From Breviolum minutum Mf 1.05b.01 (Eukaryota > Sar > Dinophyceae > Suessiales > Symbiodiniaceae), in assembly GCA_000507305.1 (NCBI GenBank), contig DF239428.1, forward strand, positions 1-64,000: a stretch of DNA of 64,000 nucleotides, written 5' to 3'. Of this stretch, positions 45,158 to 54,600 are shown piece after piece (position 1 is the first letter of the stretch; every line of letters begins with the position of its first letter). A program made the translations under genes and the position numbers. Below the pieces are notes generated by a model, which saw nothing but the letters and a program-made list of their open reading frames with translations, searched no databases and was not told where the DNA came from.

Positions 45158-45798
45158 TTAATAATGCCTTATAATGCCTTATTAAGGGAAACCAATAATG
45201 GTTCATAAGCCCTTAATAAGGCCTTGTTTCTGTGGCTGGGTACATTACGGGGGGAGGTTGGTTGACCCGCCATGATATCATCACCGTTCAGCACCCCAAG
45301 TTGTTTGTCTTTTGCAAATCAAGTGACTGCAATTCAGCACCACGACCGTAGGCTAAAAGCCTCAAACGTCAAACACAAGATATCACCAAATAAGGTTATA
45401 CTAATGTTTACCTTTAATAAAACACCAACATAGCACCAAAAACAAGTTAGAAATGAATACCAAATTCATCAAGTAGTTGAAAACAAAAAGTTGCTGATAG
45501 CTCAAATACCTGGCATTCAGAACTGAAGGCTTAAGGTCTTATTAAGTAACAGTGGTCAATAAACAATTCATCAATACACAGATCGAGTTGTGGAGTTTTC
45601 ATCTATGTGATAAACTGATGGCAACAAAAAGTCCAATCGACACCAAGAAATGCCGTTTTAGTGCGGTGTTTCTTGGATCTGCCGGGTTCGTCTCGGGGTT
45701 GATGAAACATGGGGACTAAACAAGCATAAAATATCAACATTGCGTCTGTTGCCCCTCCGTGTCTTCACAAAAAAAACACATCCAGATCCAGTTGGAAA
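45158..45798. other. spacer
   Basis: TAATGCCTTA direct repeats pair with TAAGGCCTTG near 45165-45225. No supported gene. Confidence 0.4.
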
Positions 45799-45902
45799 CT
45801 GGTTGGTGGTTTCAACCCATTTGAAACATATTAGTCAAATTGGATCATTTCCCGAGGTACCAGTAGAAGTGAAAATAAAAAACAATTGAAACAACCACCT
45901 AG
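45799..45902. repeat. fold-back family D copy
   Basis: CTGGTTGGTGGTTTCAACC ... TTGAAACAACCACCTAG. Confidence 0.8.
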
Positions 45903-46031
45903 GAAAAGTAACTGGATTGATTTTATTCCCATTTGCAATTGCCACATCAGGCCTTACGGTTGGTGTGTATAAAAAAAACATAATGCATGCATCTTATCTG
46001 AAGACGATGCCACGCAAGTTTCCGCTGAACA

Positions 46032-46032
46032 T

Positions 46033-46104
<72 letters not shown>

Positions 46105-46109
46105 AACAA

Positions 46110-46146
<37 letters not shown>

Positions 46147-46153
46147 AACAACA
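46032..46153. repeat. trinucleotide array (AAC)n(GAC)n(AAC)n
   Basis: AAC units change to ACG/GAC units and back; open frames through it are repeat artefacts. Confidence 0.9.
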
Positions 46154-46314
46154 CCAGTGTCACCTCGTCATCTATGGGCTTTTTCTCCCAGTTTCGCTGA
46201 ATCTTTCATAGAATTCCTGATCATTTTTGCTTCTCATAAACTCATTGGATAAAGACACCTTGTTGTACTCAGAAAATACACAAACAAAAACCTGTTCAAT
46301 ATAGATTGGATTCG

Positions 46315-46500
46315 ATGCGATTTTGTCGCGATAAAATCAAGTCAGCTTTAAATCCCCTTCCCCATGCTGAGTCCCCCGTGCATATTGTTCGCGATGGAGC
46401 GACGTCGTGCTTTAGCTTCTTCACCTACGACGTTCCTGGTCGTTGTGGATTGGATGCAATGGATTCGTTTCTACCGTTTGCACTTGATGACTTTGACTGA
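46315..46500 (+). CDS. open frame with good texture, unknown
   Basis: 61 codons from ATG (MRFCRDKIKSALNPLPHAES, PVHIVRDGATSCFSFFTYDV, PGRCGLDAMDSFLPFALDDF) to TGA. Minus strand is poorer. No splice sites needed. Confidence 0.35.
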   Translation: MRFCRDKIKSALNPLPHAESPVHIVRDGATSCFSFFTYDVPGRCGLDAMDSFLPFALDDFD

Positions 46501-46910
46501 GGTACTTGATATTTGAGATGGATGCCCCCCAAATTGTAATGTGTAGAACAAAAATATACGCGCTAAAGGAGTTACAGTACCTGATTCAAAACTATCGTTT
46601 TTGGTCACAATGGACGGCAAGATTAAACCAAAAGAAAAGAAAACATGAAAACTGGGTGAGTCTCATCATTACCAATAGAGTTTACCAATAGAGTTCATTG
46701 GTTTCCTACTAAACTGGCCATTTTTCAAGGCACTTGCGGAGGGGGTCCCTCATTTTGAGACACAGCCGTGAAATGAAAACATGAGGAACATCAAGAAACG
46801 GTAAATACAGGGAGGTTGGGTAAGATTATGGCCCATCTTTTCAACTGATGTCAACTTCCAGCTTCAAGATCTTCAATCATGACCCCTTCAACAACCAAAA
46901 CCTAGCCATG

Positions 46911-46942
46911 ATACTGTGGACAAGATCCTGCACCAGTTGAGA
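46911..46942. repeat. MITE-like family A fragment
   Basis: ATACTGTGGACAAGATCCTGCACC only. Confidence 0.6.
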
Positions 46943-47332
46943 AAAGAAGCAAATACAAACAGTAATTTAATTTCATTTGGGTTGGAGCTTAATCCTATTT
47001 TTAGATCGAACCAAGTTGACTGTGATTTAATTCTTATCCAAGTCTTTATGCAAAAATTCAAAACCAGAAGTATCCAGCTATTTTGGGAGGTCTAGTTTTA
47101 GTCTAGTGAAAACCACTACCATCTACGGGGCGACCTCAACAACTGTTGGTTGTCATACATTGGCTAGTCCTGTAAATATTATATTTACAAGTTATATATA
47201 GTCAACATGAGTCAAATATAGTAGATAATCATTCATGTATAGTCAACCAAGTGAAATATAGGGAAATAGTAGTCATATAGACTTATAGTCATCTCTACAG
47301 TGAAATTTCATTCTACTTACACCAACTAACAG

Positions 47333-47440
47333 ATTTCCACTTGTGACGTCACGTTGCGGTCAGCAGATCTTATGATGGCAGTGTACATCAACCGTAAAAT
47401 CTTGAGGCACATCATGGGAAAGCTTGCTAACCCCGCGTAA
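47333..47440 (+). CDS. exon-like segment ending in a stop
   Basis: After ACCAACTAACAG the frame reads ISTCDVTLRSADLMMAVYIN and RKILRHIMGKLANPA to TAA. Confidence 0.3.
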   Translation: MSTCDVTLRSADLMMAVYINRKILRHIMGKLANPA

Positions 47441-48163
47441 AGAACCCTGCAACCAGAAATATGTGCGAACAAGAAGACCTTAATTGAGGGAACATGAAGG
47501 GTTAATATAACCCTTTGTTAAACCTTGTTTCTGATGGGGTAGCTTTGGGGGGTTAATAAGTTTCTCATGAAGACTATCCTGTCATGAAATGTTGCTATGT
47601 TGCTATTTCTAGATGATCTAGATGTATTAGTTTTAACCCATCTGAAAAAAAACAATGCAGGTCAAATTGGATCACTTCCCCTGAGATTTCTCAAGTTTTT
47701 GGCACCCTTGACCTTGGAGGTCAATCCACCACAAACTATATATCCCTTTCCAACAAAAACACACCGAAATGAAAGAAACACACAAACCAACATTGAAATT
47801 TGTGAAGTTTGAAGAAAAAACAACGAGAAACTTGTTGTATAAATCCAGGTGATGGATAGTATCTCAAGGTGGGTGAAAACAAACTCCATGTTTGAGGGGT
47901 TTTCCTCTACTAAGCAAGCTACTAATTTGGTTAAATGGTATACATGTCCCTTGAAAACGAACATATCCCCTAAAAATTGATGGTTGGTTCAGCTGATTCA
48001 TTTCCTTTTAAAATGGTCCCTTTTCAGAGTCTAGGTCTACTTGAAGGACCTCCACCAACAGATCCAACAGTCTCCTTAACGCTTGAGCTTGCGAGGTGGC
48101 TTCATGTTCTGCCCTGGGAGGCCAAAAAGGGGATGAAGCCTGGAAATCCCTTGCGAATGTTAA

Positions 48164-48279
48164 CTAGGTGGTGGTTTCAACCCAATTGAAACATATTACG
48201 TAGTCAAATTGGGAATCTATTTTTGCAGGGATTCGGGGTGAAAATGATCCAAGATGTTTGAGCTGCCACCACCACCCAG
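48164..48279. repeat. fold-back family D copy
   Basis: CTAGGTGGTGGTTTCAACC ... TTTGAGCTGCCACCACC. The segment before it (48000-48130) is open on both strands without resolution. Confidence 0.75.
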
Positions 48280-48445
48280 TTTAAGGTGTTGAACCTAAAA
48301 ACATGAAGGCGGAAAGAGGATTTTTCCGTTTCAAAAAAACAAATAATTTTTGTTCAGGTTCCAGCCGTTTTATTTTTTTTTGGAGGGTGTGCACCTCAAT
48401 CTTGATCCAAAACTGAGACATTGATAAGAAAATTACACATCAAGG

Positions 48446-48548
48446 CTGGTTGGTGGTTGAACCAACCCATTTGAAAAATATTAGTCAAATTGGAAATCTT
48501 CCCCGAATAGGGGTGAAAATAAAAAATATTTGAGTTGCCACCACCTAG
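48446..48548. repeat. fold-back family D copy
   Basis: CTGGTTGGTGGTTGAACC ... TTGAGTTGCCACCACCTAG. Confidence 0.8.
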
Positions 48549-48940
48549 AAGTGGATTAACATGGAATATATATCTCAAAACAAACCACGTGTAGGCAAGC
48601 ATTTACTATTAAACTCCATACAGAAAATAGGATTTTTCGGGGATGATAAACATTTTTCATATGGACAATTACATTGGGTCCCATTCCGCTGTCTACCTTG
48701 AAAGGCTATAGTCATATAGTCAAATCCAAACTTGTAAAATGTTTGCTGTTCTTGTTCGGCCGTTTCTTAAAAGCAAGTATATAGTTGAAATGCGAAAATT
48801 TGAAATTCGTTATATACGATTTATATTGGATGTATTGTATTGTATCTATTCATCATTCTTCCCAAGACGAATAGGAATTCTGGGCAATTTATTATAAATC
48901 CTTAACCTGAATTAAGGAGGATTCCCTTACTAAACCACCA

Positions 48941-49025
48941 CTTTTTCCGCACACTTTTTCCGCTTTGGTCACGGGCCTCGGTGAGAGGAGAGCCCTTGGC
49001 CCCAGAAGAAGCCGGCGTTCCGAAA
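48941..49025 (-). other. 3' region of the LINE with a 13 bp repeat
   Basis: Directly after the ORF2 stop. On the minus strand GCGGAAAAAGTGT is followed by GCGGAAAAAGTGG (48941-48963), a two-unit repeat that could be the 3' tail of the element. No long A tail is seen, so the exact end is open. Confidence 0.35.
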
Positions 49026-51909
49026 TCAGTCAATGCTTTGCAAAGACCGAACCGATTTGAAACTCATCTGATGTTCTTTGAGCAGTTGCTCGGACATGTC
49101 GTAACAATCACTTCGAATGCGAATCGCCACACATTGTGTCCAGAAACCAATCGCCATACTAGCAGGGCGTACATGAAGTACCTGGCACTGCCACTGGATC
49201 ATTTCATAAAGTCCCTGGATGAATCTTGCTAAGCTGTTCGTTCGATTCAGAAAGTTGCTTTGCTTCATGTCAGGGGTGACTTCAAGCCATCTCTTCTTAG
49301 ATTTGAAATACCGATAGCCAGGATGCTTCATTTGGTGATCATAAAGTATTGAAAGTTGGAACCATGAAATCAACAGGATTGGAGAAGCAGGATCTTCTAA
49401 CCTACGTAGCCACGCCAGAAAATTTTCCAACCCAGATACTCTATACCGAAGTGGAACCTCGGTGACCTCCGGAAACTGCAGGTTCAAGCAAACGATTTGG
49501 TCAGCTTGGACCCGAGGTTTTGTCTTGGTTTCGTTCACCACTTGTTTCGCAGGACGCTGTTGTACTGCTTGCATCCCAACTGCCACTATTGTAGAGTGCA
49601 CTGCTTGTCTCAACACCGCCGTGGTGGAAAAATCATGCTGCAACTGTTGCCACACAGCAAAAACTTCAGGATGAGCTTGAGGGATCCGAGATGCGATCGA
49701 ATCAGCAGCTGAGTTCCCTCTCATGATCCATGCTTCCCCTTCCGTCTTCGCCATCATTTCGTCTTGATGGCTTACCACTTTCGTGACATCTAACAGCAAA
49801 GGCTTCGTAGCCATCAACCACTGCTGTAAAAGACTCCACAAATCCACATCTTTCTGATTCGGGTGCAGGCTGCATCGCTTGCGGCGAAACCTTTGAACTT
49901 TGCGAAAAACTTGATCATTGTCAATGTACAACTCAAATGTTCTATTGGTATAAAAAGCAAACTTGCATGCACTGATTACCGCCCAGATTTCACCTCTCAA
50001 TGCTGTTTGACACCAACCCGGTACCAATCCTCCTGAAATTCCGAAAAAATTGTCACTGTCAAGCTGTCCAAGTGCGACACCCCACGTAGCGAGGCGTCCC
50101 TCCCTCTGTGTTGGCGCCAAACATCCCCCATCTGTAAATAAAAACAAATGTTCTTCAAGCGAAGTTGGCCACTCAAAACGTTCGGATTCATCTGGAAGAT
50201 TAACAAGTAATGCTTGGAACTCTTTAAGGACCGGTGGTTCTGGTATCCAACCATGGACTCCTATGCATGGAAGCATTTCAGCCAATGCTTCAATTGCAGC
50301 TGGTTGCAAATGTTGCCTACACTTTTGAAAAGCTTTACAAAACCAATGTCTATGTAACTGGCTGTCATTTTCACCACAATGAATACACTTACCATTATGT
50401 TCTTGGTTTTTCCAGTGTCTCATTTTATCTGTAGTAAAAAAGGTTCCATTAAGGCTCGCACGAAGTACTGCCTGTTGATCAGGCATCAATTTTTCTTGAC
50501 CCCCCCGTGTTAATGATGTGCTCATTAATTCCAAACCTTTCATGGAATGCCTTTTACCGACTATGGCTTTTATCCTAGCTTCCCAACCCTGTTTAAGACG
50601 AATCCTAATTTCTTGGGGTGGAGCATACATTATATGACACTGCAATCCACGGTGGTCTTTAAACACAGTGTCTTTTTCCCATGACCAAGCTATTTGATGC
50701 AAACGATTTGTGAGCACTGAACATGGCCCTGGGAGTGGTCTTTGTCTTCTTGATTGCCCTACTTCCCCCAGCACGAAACCTGCACTGTCTGCTTCCATAT
50801 GTGCTCTGAAGGAAAAGACTGTATCAAGTAAAGCTACAAATTGTGGATCTAAATGTGCATCTTCTACTAACGACAAATGAGCAAGAGGCGATGCACCTGC
50901 ATGCTCAATTTCCAACCCTCTCATCACTCCTGTGCGGAGCTTTTCGAAATGTTCATCAGCCAAATGGACGGAGCTGATAGCATGAAGGCACGCTGGCCAG
51001 GCTTTTGCTTTGCAGGCTCTGATTTTCTGCCTATAACTGGCCGGGCTACGTGCTAATCTACCCCAAAGTGGTTCCATGCTAGTACATCTTGTGGCTATGG
51101 TGGAGTTGGTGACCTGAAGTGAATATTGCATATGTCCCCCCAAATCTCTGGCCCAATGCTTAATGACGAAGTTTGAATGCTTTAGAGTTTTGCGATCATT
51201 GGCATTAGAACTCCAAACATATGTCTTCTTTTCATCAATTTGGATATCCATTAGATCTGAGAAGCGTTGTAATCCATGCAGGCCTTCTTCAATTTGTTCG
51301 GCAGATTCCCCAGTGATTTCTATGTTATCCACATATGTCCATAGGGTTAGTGATGGGAATCTAAGACGAAACCATGCATGACGCGCTAAGTTTGCTCCTA
51401 GCATTGCTGTTACGCTAAGGGCGTCACCTTCAGCAAATCCCGTTGTCGAGAGCACCGGTGGCCCCACACAATTGTGGATTTTGAAGCGCCTATGCATGGT
51501 GGTCAAAGCATTTGCCCAAGCTCGCAAAATCCTTGGACTGACTTGAAGATGTTCCATGATGGTTAGAATCGGAATTCGGGGCAGCAGGTTGAAGGCCTTG
51601 ACTAAATCCAGCACTGCTCCTCCGATGCTTTGGCCAGAATGCAGAACATCTTCGATGGTGGCTTGGATGCCATTCCACACTTGGGTAGCGTTTCTACCCG
51701 GCAAATTACCTGTGCATGTACACGGCGCCAGTGGTTCTAAATGTCGTAAGATTTGTTTTGCCCTGATACTGCCCCATGTACGAAACACAAGACTAAATAT
51801 GGTGATTGGTCTGTATTGGTCTACAGCACGTGCTCCATATGTTTTCTCAAGGGCAACCACAAAACCTGTGACTGCTTGTTGTGGCCACTTGGCCCCTTGT
51901 TCTATTTTT
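49026..51909 (-). CDS. retrotransposon ORF2: reverse transcriptase, zinc knuckle and RNase H
   Basis: The main enzymatic part, in frame to the stop at 49026. Residues are counted from 51860. Reverse transcriptase: QYRPITIFS (15-23), motif A VLDLVKAFN with catalytic Asp 85, motif B GFAEGDALS (141-149), motif C YVDNI (176-180), where Asn replaces the second Asp of the usual YxDD. A zinc knuckle of form C-x2-C-x7-H-x4-C lies at 492-508. RNase H follows with all four acidic positions: FTDGG (Asp 577), LRGEIWAV (Glu 624), YIDND (Asp 647) and GNSAAD (Asp 720), plus VVSHQ near 698. The last 200 residues are not recognised. Length and order fit LINE ORF2 proteins that keep RNase H. Confidence 0.9.
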
Positions 51910-52536
51910 GAATATTAGTGCCAGCAATTTTTCTACCAAGTGACGAGGCATGCGTAGTAAGTCTTGTTTGCTAAGACCATCCGGTCCTACTGCTCCTCTG
52001 GATTTTTTGGCACGAACTGCTGACATCCATTCTTCATATCCTATTTCCTGACACTCCATGGGTGGAGGTTTTGGCAGCACACTTTTTGCAAGAGCAACGA
52101 TCGGGTCCCAAAAGGAGTCATTCGTAGATCGGTGACGGTCCCATCTCTTGGCCCATTCATTTCCGAAGGATTCAAAGAGGGTGCGAATTTCTCCTATGTA
52201 TTCTTCCTGTGTTACTTTTGCATCTTCAGTTGCATGCGAAATATCTTCCAGCCATAGTTTATCAGGTTCACTGTGGATGATGGAAACTGGAACTCCATTT
52301 ATCCGGATGGGTTGAGATGAATCCCATTTTCCCGGAGGTTGAACTTCAATGGAAAAATCTTCAGGATCAACACTTGTTACTGTAGATTGAGATTGGTTCA
52401 CAAGCATTTGCACTGGTTGAGGCGGGTCTGATCTTAAGTCACGGAAGATGACATTTGGATCATCATGCCGTCGTTGACGTGCTGCCTGCATGCGTTGTTT
52501 ATTCAAGTTCAGCTCAAATGTCCGAAGTTGATTTTT
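51905..52536 (-). CDS. retrotransposon ORF2, linker and start of reverse transcriptase (frameshifted segment)
   Basis: Open in the frame between two A-run shifts. It begins with a basic stretch containing LNKQRMQAARQRRHDD and ends with the N-terminal part of the reverse transcriptase (RAKKSRGAVGPDGLSKQDLL, a typical start of the finger region). At the A5 run (TTTTT on the plus strand, 51905-51909) one base too many throws the frame off; the reading resumes as IEQGAKWPQQ in the next frame. The TTG at 52506 need not be a start. Confidence 0.75.
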
Positions 52537-53932
52537 TCATTTCAACTGCAACGATACTGGCTTGATGATAAGCCGGAGGTGGTCCTGGCAGTTTTGGAAG
52601 CGTTGGTATCTGGAGTTTTATCCACCACTCTGCAAAAGAACTTTCAAAACCATTTGCTGAAAGAATGGCTTGCCATAATTTATCACGATGTTGGTTCCGA
52701 TGGTCATCAGTTTCACAAGTTTGCTTGACGACTTGGCAAAGGCTTGCACATCTTCTGGATTGTCTAAGCCATTGCGCATGTTGTAAGTTGATCCCATGGA
52801 ATTCTGGTTGCAAGTCACAATGTCTACCGTGCTTTGGAGGTGCACTGTATTCTTGTACCCATTTTACTTCTGTTATTTGGCATCTTCCTTGCTGTGTTTT
52901 GGATAATTTTGGCTTTCCATTTTTGTTACACAAAAGTTCGGCGAAGTTTTCAAGTGCTTTGCCTATTGAAGCAAATTCATCATTTGAGTTATTCGTCGAT
53001 TTCTGGCTCTGATCGAGGTTATCATCTCCTAGATTGCTCAAATTTTCTCTAGACTCAGGGAATTGGTTAGTCTCTGCATCTTCTACGATTTTACCCCATT
53101 CAATGGCCTGGGGTTGTTTCCACAGAGGGAGCATTGGCGGTCTTCCCAAATCTGAGAACTCAGCCCAAAGACACGAGTGATCTTTAAAGTAGGTATCATC
53201 GACATAAACTTTGACAAGATATGCTGCAAGTTCCGGGCTAACGAAAATGTGATCTTTGGTGGTAACCCCTTTACATGTTTTGGCAATCTGCTGATTATGG
53301 TGATCATTTGCCCATTGTTGAATGTTTATCCACCCTTGGCTCAACCATTTCTTCATACTTGGTAATACTCCATTTTCTTGATTGAAGTCCCCTGCTATAA
53401 ACCTTAGGCCATGACTAGACTCTACCAATCGGTTATCTAGTACGGCACACAACTGCTCAGTTTTGGAACGAGTTTCTGGCGAAGTTGGCAATGCTGAGAA
53501 GCCATACACTACTCCACCTTGAATCCATCTTGATCCAATTTGGAAGCACGCTGCGTGGATGCGATTTGTGCTCCAGTCTTTCGAATCCCAATTGTGTGTC
53601 ATTGAGCGACACGATGCTGTTGACAAAAACCCCACACCTCTCTGTTTGCCACCCAACGATGACACACTGGATGATCTTAAAGGAACATCATCTCCCATTT
53701 GCATTTGATACCCAGCTTTGCAGGTAGATAATTCTTTTGACAACTTGGAACGTCCTGGACGAGATAAGTGCGTCTCACTTATTGCCCAAATTGTTTGCCC
53801 CAAAGATTTGGGGAGATCACGAATCAAATCTCCCTTTCCCAATAATCCTGTTGGATTTGCACAACCAATCAACAAGGATGTTTCCCCTGGCCCTGGATTA
53901 GTTGCTTCCCCTACACGAAAAAGGCTCATCAT
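52514..53932 (-). CDS. retrotransposon ORF2, N-terminal part: APE-type endonuclease domain
   Basis: An exonuclease-endonuclease-phosphatase domain that would nick target DNA for reverse transcription. Counting from the GTG at 53938: SETHL (Glu 55, metal ligand), AGDFNQENG (Asp 184, Asn 186), TTKDHIFVS (about 225-233) and FKDHSCLWAEF (Asp-His 252-253), in the order expected of the family. The first ATG is at 53932 and lies within LMMSLFRVGEATNPGPG, where NPGP recalls the core of 2A peptides. The in-frame stop upstream leaves about 20 codons (basic, then hydrophobic) before the ATG. The frame runs into a stop at 52514. The protein should continue after the A6 run at 52532-52537 into the next segment. 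Confidence 0.85.
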   Translation of the reverse strand: MMSLFRVGEATNPGPGETSLLIGCANPTGLLGKGDLIRDLPKSLGQTIWAISETHLSRPGRSKLSKELSTCKAGYQMQMGDDVPLRSSSVSSLGGKQRGVGFLSTASCRSMTHNWDSKDWSTNRIHAACFQIGSRWIQGGVVYGFSALPTSPETRSKTEQLCAVLDNRLVESSHGLRFIAGDFNQENGVLPSMKKWLSQGWINIQQWANDHHNQQIAKTCKGVTTKDHIFVSPELAAYLVKVYVDDTYFKDHSCLWAEFSDLGRPPMLPLWKQPQAIEWGKIVEDAETNQFPESRENLSNLGDDNLDQSQKSTNNSNDEFASIGKALENFAELLCNKNGKPKLSKTQQGRCQITEVKWVQEYSAPPKHGRHCDLQPEFHGINLQHAQWLRQSRRCASLCQVVKQTCETDDHRNQHRDKLWQAILSANGFESSFAEWWIKLQIPTLPKLPGPPPAYHQASIVAVEMKKSTSDI

Positions 53933-54018
53933 CAGCACGAACAGCCAAAATGGCCTGCTGATACTGCTTCTACACCTCTTTTTCTCTTGGTCTAGTCACT
54001 CTGTTCTTGACCTCTTGG

Positions 54019-54600
54019 TCAATATAGCATTTCTATTTTCTGCATCTGGCTTTCCAATTTCGAGTCTAGCATGTTATTCAACGACTGATGTTGTTCATTC
54101 AGGCGTTTATCTAACGATTGCACTTGCCCATACAGATTCTGTGTGTGCTGCGTCTGTTGTTGCTGGAATGCTTGGACGGATGCTGACATCTGCTGGACTT
54201 GGTTCTCCAGCTGCATGATCCTCTCCGAATTATCATCTTCCATTCTGGTGTTTCCGATGTCTGCCATTTTCTTGTCAATGGTTGCTTCCAATTGCGATTG
54301 TAATGACAACACTTGGCCGACAGACACCTCTTTCGTATTTTTCTGCCAAGGATCATAGTGACGCCATGGATCTTCTTGTGGTTCACCATTTGGCATGAAT
54401 TGGTCCTTTGACATCACGAAGGCATTGGATGGTTTTGCTGGATGCAATGATTCCACCTGGTGTGTTGGTGGTTGGATTTCCATTCTGACTCTCCGGAGTG
54501 ACGAGTACATCACCGTGCTGCATCTGGAATACCCAGAAGGCTGGCGGCTCACTGGATTGAACAAACCACATGACACCTGTTTGGTCTTGGCTTTGTCCAC
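54019..54600 (-). CDS. retrotransposon ORF1, C-terminal coiled-coil part (frameshifted)
   Basis: The real coding part begins near 54433, where an A4 run (TTTT on the plus strand, 54433-54436) separates it from the upstream frame; one base fewer would join them. It contains EDPWRHYDPWQK, then a Gln-rich heptad region (MQLENQVQQMSASVQAF, LYGQVQSLDKRLNEQHQ) that should form a coiled coil, as LINE ORF1 proteins often do for trimerisation. It ends at a TGA at 54019, about 85 bases before the endonuclease frame. An independent start at 54600 is less likely than continuation of ORF1. Confidence 0.65.
   Translation of the reverse strand: MDKAKTKQVSCGLFNPVSRQPSGYSRCSTVMYSSLRRVRMEIQPPTHQVESLHPAKPSNAFVMSKDQFMPNGEPQEDPWRHYDPWQKNTKEVSVGQVLSLQSQLEATIDKKMADIGNTRMEDDNSERIMQLENQVQQMSASVQAFQQQQTQHTQNLYGQVQSLDKRLNEQHQSLNNMLDSKLESQMQKIEMLY

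Noticed and set aside
45917-46252. Thr-rich 111 codon frame
   Set aside because: Over half of it is the AAC/GAC array; flanks show no splice sites.
48000-48130. Exon candidates on both strands (EATSQAQALRRLLDLLVEV minus; LEGPPPTDPTVSLTLELAR plus)
   Set aside because: Both have an acceptor and a possible donor; I could not choose, and calling either would be guesswork.
49005-49024. LTDFGTP reading just after the ORF2 stop, resembling a kinase DFG motif
   Set aside because: It lies in another frame of the LINE 3' region, lacks splice signals, and the following residues do not match a kinase activation segment.
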